Notes: generated by a model not told the origin, from the sequence alone. Shown: positions 32,867 to 42,161, counted from the stretch's first letter. The stretch is 64,000 bases of DNA from Lachnospiraceae bacterium (GCA_017465475.1 JAFTWC010000035.1:124001-188000); one strand, 5' to 3'. Made by a program: numbers and translations.

Positions 32867-33745
32867 TTACAACTTCATATCCACCAATTCTTTCTTAATT
32901 AATCCAATCATAATACTTGTATTTAAATTAAACGCATTAATCGGATAAGTAGGTTTTACATTGTCTTTATAAAATCGCTCTTTATAATAAGCAAGCGCCT
33001 CTTCTTCCGTTCCGCCCGCCTTATATAACGCCACAATTTTCTCGGCGGTATCCCGAAATGTCCATTCAGCATTTTTAAGAAAACGTTTTGTTCCCTCTTT
33101 ATCCACTACTCCATAATGAGGAAGAAGCATATAATCAATATCCATTGCTTTTACCTTTTCAAAAGAATCCAAAGACATCTGATATCCCACCAAAAAGAAC
33201 GGCAGGTACGTATCCTTTCCGAAATACACGCCTAAAGTTTCCGATCCTAAAAGGAACTTTTCCTCCTGCAAATAGAACCCAATAGAATCCTTCGTATGTC
33301 CCGGTAAACTTACCACTGTAAATGTCATATCCCCACATTTCACCATATCTCCATCATTTACAGTTATGTCAACCTTTAACTCATCAATTAAATCTTCATA
33401 CTCATATATTCCACAGGTCTCCGCGTACTTTTGGTCAAGGTCACGCATAACTGCCCTGGCTGTAGGCTTAGCAAAAATCTTTGCCGCATACTCACCCGCT
33501 ACCACCGTAGCCTCCGGGTAATACTTCAACACATAAGGAGCACCAACCACATGGTCATAGTGAGAATGACTTAAAAAAATGTAATCAAGCTTCCGCTCTC
33601 CCAAAAGAGCCTTCACCTTGTCCGCCATCTGATACCCGGTAAACGCAAAACCGGTATCGAACAAAATGGAAGTCTTCCCGTCATCAATCAAAAAACCACT
33701 GTCTCCCGGCAGTAGCCTCACATCCGTCACCTTTACATTTAACAT
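32867..33745 (-). CDS. Metallo-beta-lactamase fold hydrolase
   Basis: 292 residues. The zinc-binding motif HSHYDH is at about residue 59, a second His lies in LPGHTKDSI near 150, and LLPHYGVV near 210 gives the last ligand. The family is broad (thiolesterases, lactonases, glyoxalase II and others), so the substrate is not predicted. No signal peptide is visible. It is flanked by a probable terminator downstream and a gap of about 94 bases before the KtrA gene upstream. Confidence 0.82.
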   Translation of the reverse strand: MLNVKVTDVRLLPGDSGFLIDDGKTSILFDTGFAFTGYQMADKVKALLGERKLDYIFLSHSHYDHVVGAPYVLKYYPEATVVAGEYAAKIFAKPTARAVMRDLDQKYAETCGIYEYEDLIDELKVDITVNDGDMVKCGDMTFTVVSLPGHTKDSIGFYLQEEKFLLGSETLGVYFGKDTYLPFFLVGYQMSLDSFEKVKAMDIDYMLLPHYGVVDKEGTKRFLKNAEWTFRDTAEKIVALYKAGGTEEEALAYYKERFYKDNVKPTYPINAFNLNTSIMIGLIKKELVDMKL

Positions 33746-33839
33746 CTGCTCGCCTTCTTTACTTCAAAATTATGATTCGTAATTATAGCACAACAAGATG
33801 TAGTTTTCAATACCAGATGTCCAAAAACACAAGACCATC

Positions 33840-34490
33840 TTATTTCAATTTACTTAATTTCATCGTATTTCCGATTACAATCAGCTTCATAGAGGCAGAA
33901 AGCGCCTGTTCCGGATTGATGTTGGTACATACTTCCTTTCCTTCAATCAAAGCTACAACGTTAACTCCGTATTTTTTTCTGAGGCTGAGCTCAATCAGAT
34001 TCTTTCCTTCCCATTCCGGCTTTACGCTCAGTTCTACCATAGAAACGTCCTTCGCCAACTCAATTATGTCCAAAAAGCCGGAACTAAGCAGATTTTTTGC
34101 CAGACGAATCCCGGATTCACTTTCCGGAATCACCACCTGGTCCGCTCCTACTTTTCTCATAATCTTACAATTCATCTCATTGGAACACTTTACGATAACC
34201 TTCTTGACTCCGGCCTCCTTGCAAAGCATGGTAGCCATTACACTGGCTTCCAAATCCCCTGCCATGGAAATCACCACAACATCCATATTGGAAATCCCTA
34301 ATTGTTTGATTACCTCCGGATCCGTAATATCCGCACATTTACAAAACGGAATAGCTGCACTGGCCTCGTTTACCACATCTTCATCGATATCAATCGCCAA
34401 CACTTCCGCACCGTCTTCCACCAATTCCTTTGCCACAGCCGTTCCGTAACGACCTAAACCAAATACTGCATAGTTCAAATTTGTTTTCAT
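33840..34490 (-). CDS. Potassium channel regulatory subunit (KtrA/TrkA family)
   Basis: 216 residues. A regulator of K+ uptake: an RCK N-domain with the nucleotide-binding loop AVFGLGRYGTAVAKEL (residue 8 onward) and VLAIDIDEDVV, and an RCK C-domain (about 140-216) ending in KLIVIGNTMKL. In this family an octameric ring gates the membrane partner in response to ATP/ADP or c-di-AMP. It follows the channel subunit gene by 20 bases. No additional RCK gene is visible. Confidence 0.93.
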   Translation of the reverse strand: MKTNLNYAVFGLGRYGTAVAKELVEDGAEVLAIDIDEDVVNEASAAIPFCKCADITDPEVIKQLGISNMDVVVISMAGDLEASVMATMLCKEAGVKKVIVKCSNEMNCKIMRKVGADQVVIPESESGIRLAKNLLSSGFLDIIELAKDVSMVELSVKPEWEGKNLIELSLRKKYGVNVVALIEGKEVCTNINPEQALSASMKLIVIGNTMKLSKLK

Positions 34491-34510
34491 TCTGTACCCC
34501 TCCGTCCTTA

Positions 34511-35866
34511 TTATCCTATACTGATTTCTTCTGTCGGATTTTTAATAATATTTTGCTTCTTTTTCTTGGTATTAAATGCAATCACAAGGGAAATCGGACC
34601 TACACGTCCCAAATACATCGTAACAATAATGACCAGTTTTCCCCACACATTCAGCGTTCCTGTCAAATTTCTGGAAAGCCCCACCGTTGCAGTGGCACTG
34701 AAGGTCTCATACATCACATCCAGGGCCGGCGCACCGGAAATTGCCGCTAATAATACAGTCGATACAAAGGCAATCAGAAATGAAATACTGACCACCGCAA
34801 CAGCCTTTCCTACCGCTTGCTTGGAAATTCTACGCCGGAACAACACCGTCTCCTCATTATTTCTGATGACAGCAAAGGCTGATATTAACAAAACCGCAAT
34901 CGTGACCGTCTTCACACCGCCTGCGGTGCCCACCGGTGAACCTCCGATAAACATCAGCAACAAAGACACAATCGCCGAAGCATCCGATAAACTCTGTTGC
35001 GGAACCGTAGCAAAACCTGCGGTTCGGGTCGTTACCGACTGAAACATTGCCGCCTGTAGCTTCCCCGGCAAAGAAAAACCACCGATGGTCTCCGGATTAT
35101 GATATTCAAACAGAAAGAACAATATCCCCCCTGTCAGAAGCAGAATTGCCGTTGCCGAAAGAGCAATTTTACTGTGTAACGTAAGCCCTCCGAAACACTT
35201 TAACTTTTGCTTTTTAAAATTCTTAACAACACGAAGCACATCCCACCAGACAATATAGCCGATACCGCCCAGAATAATCAGCATACTCGTTACAAAATTA
35301 ATCATCGGATGTAATACATAGCCGCACAAGCTGTCGTCTCCGATGACATCCATTCCCGCATTACAAAAAGCCGAAATTGCGTTAAATATGGACATCCAAA
35401 TGCCTTTCACACCGTATTCCGGAACAAATACAGTCATGTACAAAAGCGCACCCACACCCTCCACGATAAACGTACCGATTAAAACCTTCCGCAAAAACTG
35501 TACAATTCCTGACAACGAATTCAAATTAAAGGCATCCTGAAGCAGTATCCGATCCCCCAGTCCGATTTTTTTATTGAAACTAATCATAAGACCGGAAAGA
35601 ATGGTAATAATTCCGAGACCGCCGACCTGAATCAAAATCAATATCACAAGCTGCCCGAAAAAACTCCACGCATGGGCCGTGGATACCGTCACCAGCCCGG
35701 TCACACAGACCGAAGTGGTAGCCGTAAACAAGGCATCAATATAAGATACCGACTTACCGTCTGCCGAAGCAAAGGGCAACACCAGTAAAAGACTTCCCGC
35801 TAAAATCGCCAGCAGGAAGCTTATCATAATCATTTGAGTGGTGGACAATGAAATCTTTTTCTTCAT
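34511..35866 (-). CDS. Potassium uptake channel subunit (KtrB/TrkH family)
   Basis: 451 residues, about ten membrane segments arranged as four M1-P-M2 repeats. The four selectivity-filter stretches are visible: TSVCVTGL, SAFCNAGMDV, VTTRTAGFAT and TATVGLSRN, each with the conserved glycine. The length fits KtrB (about 450) rather than the longer TrkH. It forms the K+ pore with the KtrA subunit encoded 20 bases downstream. The short cytoplasmic tail is lysine-rich. Confidence 0.94.
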   Translation of the reverse strand: MKKKISLSTTQMIMISFLLAILAGSLLLVLPFASADGKSVSYIDALFTATTSVCVTGLVTVSTAHAWSFFGQLVILILIQVGGLGIITILSGLMISFNKKIGLGDRILLQDAFNLNSLSGIVQFLRKVLIGTFIVEGVGALLYMTVFVPEYGVKGIWMSIFNAISAFCNAGMDVIGDDSLCGYVLHPMINFVTSMLIILGGIGYIVWWDVLRVVKNFKKQKLKCFGGLTLHSKIALSATAILLLTGGILFFLFEYHNPETIGGFSLPGKLQAAMFQSVTTRTAGFATVPQQSLSDASAIVSLLLMFIGGSPVGTAGGVKTVTIAVLLISAFAVIRNNEETVLFRRRISKQAVGKAVAVVSISFLIAFVSTVLLAAISGAPALDVMYETFSATATVGLSRNLTGTLNVWGKLVIIVTMYLGRVGPISLVIAFNTKKKKQNIIKNPTEEISIG

Positions 35867-35996
35867 ACCTATCCCTTCTTACACACTAATCGAAAAACTA
35901 CAGCATTTGGTTCTCTTTCATTTACTCATCCAGTATATCACACTATGAAAAATTTGGCTATCATTTTCTCCCTATAATTCCGGCATCCACATAGCA

Positions 35997-36198
35997 AGAG
36001 GCTATCGCTTTTCCGGCAACCGGCCTTGTAGGCAAGCAGGCTTTGTGGCTCTCCATTATTTTACCAAAAGAAAACCTCATAACCGAAATTCGAAGCGTCC
36101 GATAAGGAGAATTTCGGTTACGAGGTTTTCTCGGGACGTAAAAGAGAGCCACAAAGCTTCCCCCTTACACAAAAGGCTGCCGCAAAGCGACAGCCTCT
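35997..36198. repeat. About 200-bp inverted-repeat element between the ktr and decarboxylase operons
   Basis: The left part (35998-36091) and the reverse complement of the right part (36108-36197) match in blocks: GAGGCTRTCGCTTT-CGGCARCC at the outer ends, then GCTTTGTGGCTCTC (36040-36053 with 36144-36157, perfect), then GAAAACCTCRTAACCG plus AAATTC (one mismatch). Short unpaired loops separate the blocks, and the central loop is about 17 bases. The whole can fold as one long interrupted hairpin. The frame of 63 codons within it is not convincing. It resembles a MITE-like or RNA-folding element; no clear target-site duplication is seen. Confidence 0.8.
36171..36197 (-). terminator. Terminator after oadA
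   Basis: On the minus strand GAGGCTGTCGC pairs with the following GGCAGCCT (stem 36174-36196, loop CTTTG), and TTTTGTGT follows. It begins 9 bases after the oadA stop codon and forms the outer right end of the inverted-repeat element at 35997-36198. Confidence 0.75.
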
Positions 36199-36205
36199 GA
36201 TTTAC

Positions 36206-37600
36206 TTAGACAGGGTATGCCTGGTTCTTGATATCAGCCGCATTCACATCGACTTTCGTCTGCTGTGCCTGACGGTGCTTGAAGAACTCCATAGCCACCT
36301 GCGGGAACAGTGCATAGGATAAAACATCCTCATCCTGCTGCTTCCATTCCTTGATTTCCTCCTCATACTTTGCAAGCTGCGGAGCAATCTTGTCTGCCGG
36401 ACGGCAGGTAATCGGCTCAACATCACCGATAGCCTTTTTCTGAACTTCTTTATTAAACGGCTTAATGGTCTGACCGAACTCACCGGAAAGAACCTTCTTA
36501 GACTCCTTGGTTACCATCTTGTAACGTTCTCCCTGAAGCACGTTAAGCACTGCCTGAGTACCAACAATCTGGGAAGACGGAGTAACAAGCGGCGGTTCAC
36601 CGAAGTCCTTACGAACTTCCGGAATCTCCTTTAATACATCATAGAACTTATCCTCTGCCTTTGCTTCCTTAAGCTGAGAAACAAGGTTGGAAAGCATACC
36701 GCCCGGAACCTGATAAAGCAGAGTTTTGATATCTACGCCCATTACCTTCGGGTTAAGAAGACCGCTCTTTAAAGCCTCTTCCTGCATCGGACGGAAGTAA
36801 TCGGCAATTTCAGCAAGTAAGCCCTGATCCAAACCGGTATCGTACTGAGTACCCTTAAAGGTTTCAACCATAACTTCCGTTGCCGGCTGACTGGTACCCA
36901 TGGAGAACGGAGACATTGCGGTATCAATAATATCGCATCCTGCTTCTACAGCCTTTAAGTAGGTCATAGCAGCCACACCGGAGGTGTAGTGGGTATGAAG
37001 CTGAATCGGAAGCTTGGTGCCTTCCTTAAGAGCCTTAACAAGCTTATCTGCTTCATACGGAACTAAAAGACCTGCCATATCCTTGATACAAAGGGAATCG
37101 GCACCCATCTCTTCAATACGACGAGCAGTATCCTTCCAGTAATCTAAGGTATAAGCATCACCAAGGGTATAGGAAAGTGCAATCTGCGCATGTCCCTTTT
37201 CCTTATTTGCAGCCTTCACTGCAGTCTCTAAGTTACGTAAATCATTGAAACAGTCAAAAATACGAATAATATCGATACCGTTTGCGATGGACTTCTGAAC
37301 AAAATACTCTACTACATCATCTGCATAGTGATTGTAACCGAGAATATTCTGTCCGCGGAATAACATCTGCAACTTGGTATTCTTAAATCCAGCACGAAGC
37401 TTTCTTAAACGCTCCCACGGGTCTTCCTTTAAGAAACGCAGGGAAGCATCGAAGGTAGCACCGCCCCAACATTCTACGGAGTGGTAGCCCACCTTATCCA
37501 TTTTTTCAATAATCGGAAGCATCTGTTCCGTTGTCATACGAGTTGCAATCAAAGACTGATGTGCATCACGTAAAATGGTCTCTGTAATCTTTACTGCCAT
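36206..37600 (-). CDS. oadA: Carboxyltransferase subunit of oxaloacetate decarboxylase (OadA/PycB-like)
   Basis: 464 residues. A TIM-barrel carboxyltransferase that moves CO2 from oxaloacetate to biotin: ETILRDAHQSLIATRM at the N-terminus carries the metal/catalytic Asp, SLCIKDMAGLL carries the carboxylated lysine, and LHTHYTSGVA carries the metal-binding histidines. Full-length OadA (about 590) has a C-terminal biotin domain; here the chain ends before it, and biotin is supplied by the separate carrier at 38910-39293. It is the last gene of the decarboxylase cluster and ends at the terminator at 36171-36197. Confidence 0.93.
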   Translation of the reverse strand: MAVKITETILRDAHQSLIATRMTTEQMLPIIEKMDKVGYHSVECWGGATFDASLRFLKEDPWERLRKLRAGFKNTKLQMLFRGQNILGYNHYADDVVEYFVQKSIANGIDIIRIFDCFNDLRNLETAVKAANKEKGHAQIALSYTLGDAYTLDYWKDTARRIEEMGADSLCIKDMAGLLVPYEADKLVKALKEGTKLPIQLHTHYTSGVAAMTYLKAVEAGCDIIDTAMSPFSMGTSQPATEVMVETFKGTQYDTGLDQGLLAEIADYFRPMQEEALKSGLLNPKVMGVDIKTLLYQVPGGMLSNLVSQLKEAKAEDKFYDVLKEIPEVRKDFGEPPLVTPSSQIVGTQAVLNVLQGERYKMVTKESKKVLSGEFGQTIKPFNKEVQKKAIGDVEPITCRPADKIAPQLAKYEEEIKEWKQQDEDVLSYALFPQVAMEFFKHRQAQQTKVDVNAADIKNQAYPV

Positions 37601-37615
37601 TGTGAACCTCCTATT

Positions 37616-38887
37616 TTAAACCCCGAAAATCGCCATGAATACACCTGCTGCTACTGCGGTACCGATAACACCTGCTACGTTCGGTCCCATTGCATGCATG
37701 AGAAGGAAGTTTGTCGGATCGTACTCGGAACCAACCTTCTGAGATACACGAGCTGCCATCGGCACAGCGGATACACCGGCGGAACCGATGAGAGGATTAA
37801 TCTTACCTTTCGTTGCCTTGCACATCAACTTACCGAACAATACACCTCCTGCGGTACCTACTGCAAATGCCACAAGACCGAGTACAACAATCTTAATGGT
37901 ATCCCAACGAAGGAATGCCTGTGCACTGGTGGTTGCACCAACGGAAGTACCGAGTAAAATAACTACGATGTACATCATCGCATTGGATGCGGTCTCCTGA
38001 AGCTGCTTTACCACACCGGATTCACGGAATAAGTTACCCAGCATTAAGCTACCAACCAAAGAAGCGGTATCCGGCAGGATAAGTACTACTACGATGGTTA
38101 CGATAATCGGGAACAAAATCTTTTCCAGCTTAGAAACCGGACGAAGCTGTTCCATTTTAATTCTACGTTCCTTTTCCGTAGTCAACAGACGCATAATCGG
38201 CGGCTGAATAATCGGGACAAGGGACATGTAGGAATATGCTGCAACCGCAATCGGTCCCATCAGTTCCGTCTGACCAAGCTTCATAGCAAGGAAAATGGAT
38301 GTCGGTCCGTCCGCACCACCGATAATGGAAATGGCTGCTGCTGCCTTTCCGTTAAAGCCAAGTAAAATTGCCAGGAAATATGCACCGAAGATACCAAGCT
38401 GCGCTGCTGCACCAAGAAGGAAGCTCTTCGGGTTTGCAATGAGCGGTCCAAAGTCCGTCATAGCGCCTACGCCCATGAAAATCAGACACGGAAGGATTGC
38501 AAGTTCATCTAACATAAAGAAATAGTGAAGCAATCCGCCGGCGGTCTCCACCGTCTTGGACGGGTCTACCGTTGCCATAATCTCGGCAATCGGCTGTGTC
38601 ATAACCTGACCTAACGCATTTGTATACTCATTCCCTGTTAATCTGCAAACCATTTCACCTGCAGAATTGTAGTATGTCGTGTACGGCTCTGCCATAATAC
38701 CCGGACAAAGATTTACTAACAACATACCGAAGGAAATCGGAACTAACAAAAGCGGTTCATAGCCTTTTACAATCGCCAGATAAAGGAATACGAGAGCTAC
38801 TGCAATCATAATGTAGTTTCCCCAATAAAGATTGGTAAAACCGGTAGTCTCTAACAATCCCATCAGCGTTTCACCTATATTGCCCAT
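37616..38887 (-). CDS. oadB: Na+-translocating decarboxylase beta subunit
   Basis: 423 residues, about ten membrane segments. It couples decarboxylation of carboxybiotin to Na+ export. Conserved segments of the OadB/MmdB/GcdB family are present: ISIIGGADGPTSIFLAMKLG in the middle (with the Na+-binding Asp), a second half LIGSAGVSAVPMAARVSQK, and HAMGPNVAGVIGTAVAAG at the C-terminus. The protein sits between the biotin carrier and OadA genes, 15-22 bases apart, so the subunits should be made together. Confidence 0.95.
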   Translation of the reverse strand: MGNIGETLMGLLETTGFTNLYWGNYIMIAVALVFLYLAIVKGYEPLLLVPISFGMLLVNLCPGIMAEPYTTYYNSAGEMVCRLTGNEYTNALGQVMTQPIAEIMATVDPSKTVETAGGLLHYFFMLDELAILPCLIFMGVGAMTDFGPLIANPKSFLLGAAAQLGIFGAYFLAILLGFNGKAAAAISIIGGADGPTSIFLAMKLGQTELMGPIAVAAYSYMSLVPIIQPPIMRLLTTEKERRIKMEQLRPVSKLEKILFPIIVTIVVVLILPDTASLVGSLMLGNLFRESGVVKQLQETASNAMMYIVVILLGTSVGATTSAQAFLRWDTIKIVVLGLVAFAVGTAGGVLFGKLMCKATKGKINPLIGSAGVSAVPMAARVSQKVGSEYDPTNFLLMHAMGPNVAGVIGTAVAAGVFMAIFGV

Positions 38888-38909
38888 GTGAATGTCCTCC
38901 TCTGTTGTG

Positions 38910-39293
38910 TTAGTTTAACGTTACCATTACCTCACCGGATTCAACGCTTGCACCAACAGAAACTGCGATGCTTGCAACAGTACCATCCTGCGGAGCAACA
39001 ATTTCGTTCTCCATCTTCATTGCCTCAAGAATGATAATAACATCACCCTTCTTTACTGCTGCGCCTACCTGAGTCTTGATTCCGAGAATCTTACCCGGCA
39101 TCGGAGCGTTAACTTTAATTGCGCCTGCTGCGCCAGCCGGTGCTGCTGCCTTCGGTGCTACTGCCGGTGCCGGTGCTGCTGCCGGTGCTGCTACAGGAGC
39201 TGCTGCAACCGGTGCTGCTGCCACTGCACCAGCGCCTTCTTCTACAGATACATTATAAACATTGCCATTCACAGTAATCGTATAATTCTTCAT
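38910..39293 (-). CDS. Biotin carrier subunit of the decarboxylase pump
   Basis: 127 residues. A short N-terminal strand region is followed by an Ala/Pro-rich flexible linker (about 22-55), then a biotinyl domain with the canonical ILEAMKMENEI motif; Lys93 is the biotinylated residue. The arrangement matches GcdC/MmdC. It carries CO2 between the carboxyltransferases and the membrane beta subunit. The linker is a run of short A/P repeats, which should let the domain swing between partners. It is the only biotin carrier visible in the cluster. Confidence 0.94.
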   Translation of the reverse strand: MKNYTITVNGNVYNVSVEEGAGAVAAAPVAAAPVAAPAAAPAPAVAPKAAAPAGAAGAIKVNAPMPGKILGIKTQVGAAVKKGDVIIILEAMKMENEIVAPQDGTVASIAVSVGASVESGEVMVTLN

Positions 39294-39341
39294 AATAATT
39301 TGCCTCCATAAATAAAATGATATTGTTTGTTATCGTTTCTC

Positions 39342-39779
39342 TTACCAGTTACATCTTGCACGACGAATGGAACGTACTACCAAACCGTTCTGATTCGTTC
39401 TTACAGGAGCCGGAAGTCCCTGTGCCTGAGCCTGTGCAGCAGCTGCAGCTGCTTCATACTCATAAATCGCAGCCGTAATCACGGCAACCAGTTCTGCATC
39501 GTTACAAAGCTCCTCTTCTTCGATTTGTGCAACCGTGTTCTCGATTGCCGCCATCGGAACTGTCTTTTCTTCCGCCTTAGATTCCTTCTTCGCAGCCTTC
39601 TTATTTTCCGCTGCATTTACATACTTTAACAGTGAAATCACAAAAGAGAAAAAGAGTAATGCACAGAACACAACCAAAACACCAACAATGGTATTGGAAA
39701 CTGCCTCCGACATAGCTTCTGCAACCTTTGCCCAATGCTCCTCCCATTTGCTTGCTAAAAATACAGTCTTTAAATTCAT
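39342..39779 (-). CDS. OadG-like gamma subunit
   Basis: 145 residues. One membrane segment at about 28-50 (VSNTIVGVLVVFCALLFFSF) follows a short N-terminal region. A Lys/Glu-rich cytoplasmic stretch, an Ala-rich helical segment (ITAAIYEYEAAAAAA) and a terminal LVVRSIRRARCNW complete it. The ending is the conserved anchor of OadG/MmdD gamma subunits, which hold the carboxyltransferase on the beta subunit. It lies 12 bases after the MmdA-like gene. A sodium pump role is taken from the family and the cluster. Confidence 0.88.
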   Translation of the reverse strand: MNLKTVFLASKWEEHWAKVAEAMSEAVSNTIVGVLVVFCALLFFSFVISLLKYVNAAENKKAAKKESKAEEKTVPMAAIENTVAQIEEEELCNDAELVAVITAAIYEYEAAAAAAQAQAQGLPAPVRTNQNGLVVRSIRRARCNW

Positions 39780-39791
39780 AGCGTCACCTCA

Positions 39792-41225
39792 CTACACAGT
39801 TCCGTGCTTTTTGGACGGACGTGCTTCTCTCTTTGTGTACAGCATTTCATATGCATAAATCAAATGCTGTCTGACAGCATCCGCTTCAATGATGCTGTCT
39901 ACATAGCCACGCTTCGCTGCCGCCACTGCACTACACTGTAATTCATCGTACTCTGCTGCCTTCTCGCTGCGAATCGCCTCAGTCTCACCTGCATACATAA
40001 TCTGTGCTGCAAGCTTTGCATCCATCATTCCAATCTTCGCAGTATCAAGAGCAAATACCAAATCTGCACCGATATGTTTGGAATTCATGGTGATATATGC
40101 ACTACCCATTGCATTTTTACATACAAGATTCACCTTCGGAACCGTAGCACTTGCAAATGCATTGGTTAACTTTGCCGCCGCAAGAGCCACCGACTTTTCC
40201 TCACTCATGGAAGATGCATAGCCGGTTACATTGGTAAGGGTCAACACCGGAATACCGAACGCATCACAGAACTTTACAAAACGCTCTGCCTTTTCACAGC
40301 CCTTGGTGGTAAGTAAGGTATCGAACTTCAACGCTTCCTTTCCGTTTTCATCAAGTACTGCACTGCGATTTGCAACAGCACCTACCGTTGCACCGTTCAA
40401 GCGGATAAAGCCGGTTACCATTTCCTTGGCATAGTCTGCCTTCAGTTCAAAGAACTCATGATCATCAGCAATCTCTGCAAGAGCAACTGCCGGATCACAA
40501 GAAAGCTCACCGAAAGTCTCCGTTGCTCTGTTTAAATCGTCTCCGCACTCAAATGCATAATCAGCCTCATTATTACAAGGCAGGAAAGATACCAAGTTAC
40601 GGATAGAAGCAAGAACCTCTGTTTCATTCTCCTTTACAACATCGACCATACCTGCTTCTGCCTGAAACTGTGCCGTAGAAGTATCGCACTTTCCTGTAAA
40701 ATTACCCTCTACTGCATTCGGGGAGTTCACAAAAAGCTTTGCGCCCTCTGCCGGCATAAAGGTAAAATCACTTAACGCCGTGGAAACTGCACATCCACCT
40801 CCACAGGTGCCGAAAACTGCGGTAATCTGCGGAACAACACCGGATGCCATACTCTGCTTCAAGTAAACAGAACCAAAGCCTGCCAATGCATCGGTAGCTT
40901 CCTGTAAGCGCATACCGGCACAGTCAATGAGACCGATCACCGGAGCTCCGACCTTTAGAGCAAAATCGTACATAGCTACAATCTTTTTCGCATGCATTTC
41001 ACCCATGGTGCCGTTTAACACCGCTGCGTCCTGGCTGTAAACATAAACAAGATCGCCGTCGATCAAACCATAACCGGTGATAACACCGTCCGACGGAGCA
41101 TCTGTCTGCGCCAGATTGAAATCAGTATTTCGCTTTGTAACAAGAGCACCGATTTCAACAAAGCTGCTGTCGTCAAGCAATGTAGTGATTCGTTCTCTTG
41201 CCGACAATTTTGTTGTACTACTCAT
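39792..41225 (-). CDS. Acyl-CoA carboxyltransferase family protein (MmdA-like)
   Basis: 477 residues, shorter than standard MmdA/PccB (about 510). It is a crotonase-type carboxyltransferase of two halves: the first has DGVITGYGLIDG, CAGMRLQEA and FGTCGGGCAVSTAL; the second has AVANRSAVLDENG, PVLTLTNVTGYASS and KNAMGSAYITMNSK. The family moves CO2 between acyl-CoA and biotin. It heads the cluster and presumably feeds the same biotin carrier as OadA. The N-terminus begins close to the SARERI motif, so about 25-30 residues of the usual leader are missing. Its acyl-CoA substrate (methylmalonyl-, glutaconyl- or other) is not decided. Confidence 0.85.
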   Translation of the reverse strand: MSSTTKLSARERITTLLDDSSFVEIGALVTKRNTDFNLAQTDAPSDGVITGYGLIDGDLVYVYSQDAAVLNGTMGEMHAKKIVAMYDFALKVGAPVIGLIDCAGMRLQEATDALAGFGSVYLKQSMASGVVPQITAVFGTCGGGCAVSTALSDFTFMPAEGAKLFVNSPNAVEGNFTGKCDTSTAQFQAEAGMVDVVKENETEVLASIRNLVSFLPCNNEADYAFECGDDLNRATETFGELSCDPAVALAEIADDHEFFELKADYAKEMVTGFIRLNGATVGAVANRSAVLDENGKEALKFDTLLTTKGCEKAERFVKFCDAFGIPVLTLTNVTGYASSMSEEKSVALAAAKLTNAFASATVPKVNLVCKNAMGSAYITMNSKHIGADLVFALDTAKIGMMDAKLAAQIMYAGETEAIRSEKAAEYDELQCSAVAAAKRGYVDSIIEADAVRQHLIYAYEMLYTKREARPSKKHGTV

Positions 41226-41309
41226 CTTACTGCCTCCATTTTTCTATAATATTACTTCAGTAGAACCGAAATATTAGTTTGGCATAAAAAGAACTTCCAA
41301 ATTACGCCG

Positions 41310-41336
41310 ATTATATTATATCCTTAATCACGTCAA
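41310..41336 (-). promoter_or_regulatory. Probable promoter of the decarboxylase cluster
   Basis: On the minus strand TTGACG (41331-41336) and TATAAT (41310-41315). The spacer is 15 bases, shorter than ideal; a second overlapping TATAAT lies at 41315-41320. The transcript would have a leader of about 75 bases before the MmdA-like gene. Confidence 0.5.
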
Positions 41337-41444
41337 AAAGCAAGACTTGATTTACCAATTATATGTATAAAATGCATATATCCTCTTTTCTCGACATCAT
41401 CGTTTTAAAAACAACTCATTTTTTAGCTTTATCCTGCGTTTTCT

Positions 41445-41473
41445 TTGACATCACCTTTCTTCTTTGATATAAT
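41445..41473 (+). promoter_or_regulatory. ppiB promoter, perfect consensus
   Basis: TTGACA (41445-41450), 17 bases, TATAAT (41468-41473), about 70 bases before the ppiB start at 41541. Confidence 0.85.
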
Positions 41474-41540
41474 AAATAGGTTGTACGGATTATAAAATTC
41501 AAATATCCGGCAAACTATTTCAAAAAAACAGGAGGTCATT

Positions 41541-42062
41541 ATGGCTCAAAATCCAATTATTACATTCACTATGGAAAACGGCGAGCAAATCCGCGCAGAG
41601 CTTTATCCGGAAATTGCTCCGAACACCGTAAACAATTTTATCTCTTTAGTTAACAAAGGCTATTACAACGGTTTAATCTTCCACCGCGTTATCAACGGTT
41701 TTATGATTCAGGGCGGTTGTCCGGACGGAACCGGCATGGGTGGTCCGGGTTATCACATCCCGGGTGAATTTGCCATCAACGGTTTCAAGAATGAGTTACG
41801 CCACACGGAAGGTGTACTTTCTATGGCTCGTGCACAGCATCCGGATTCTGCAGGTTCTCAGTTCTTTATCATGCACAAGACATCTCCTCACCTTGACGGA
41901 TCCTATGCAGCTTTTGGCAAGGTAATCGAAGGCATGGATGTAGTAAACCGCATTGCAGAGGTTCCTACCGACTGGAGTGACCGTCCGGCACATCCGCAGG
42001 TAATGCAGACTGTTACTGCGGAAACCTTCGGTGTCACCTATGACGAACCGGAAACCGTTTAA
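41541..42062 (+). CDS. ppiB: Peptidyl-prolyl cis-trans isomerase, cyclophilin type
   Basis: 173 residues, a single cyclophilin domain without signal peptide, so cytoplasmic. It speeds proline isomerisation during protein folding. Conserved active-site segments are present: [18 protein letters not shown] (with the catalytic Arg), [29 protein letters not shown] and [21 protein letters not shown] lies upstream of the start. It has a perfect consensus promoter and is followed by the deacetylase lipoprotein about 100 bases later. Confidence 0.96.
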   Translation: MAQNPIITFTMENGEQIRAELYPEIAPNTVNNFISLVNKGYYNGLIFHRVINGFMIQGGCPDGTGMGGPGYHIPGEFAINGFKNELRHTEGVLSMARAQHPDSAGSQFFIMHKTSPHLDGSYAAFGKVIEGMDVVNRIAEVPTDWSDRPAHPQVMQTVTAETFGVTYDEPETV

Positions 42063-42161
42063 TACATATTCACGGTTGATTTTGGAGTAATCAAAGGTTT
42101 ATATGCTTTTGTTATTCATATTGTTTATGAATTGTTTTACTACTATGTATGGAGGTACCTA

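Larger units (their letters stand above)
41226..41540. other. Divergent promoter region between the decarboxylase cluster and ppiB
   Basis: 315 bases without a gene. It holds the two promoters described separately, facing away from each other, with about 110 bases between their -35 boxes. I see no clear operator palindrome, riboswitch or small gene in the remainder, which is AT-rich. Confidence 0.6.

Noticed and set aside
35961..36152. 63-codon gene within the inverted-repeat element
   Set aside because: It covers both arms of the repeat, lacks a ribosome binding site and has no recognisable family; the symmetry explains the sequence better.
39792..41225. Naming the carboxyltransferase as methylmalonyl-CoA decarboxylase
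   Set aside because: The substrate pocket cannot be read with confidence. It is shorter than MmdA, and glutaconyl-CoA or another acyl-CoA remains possible.
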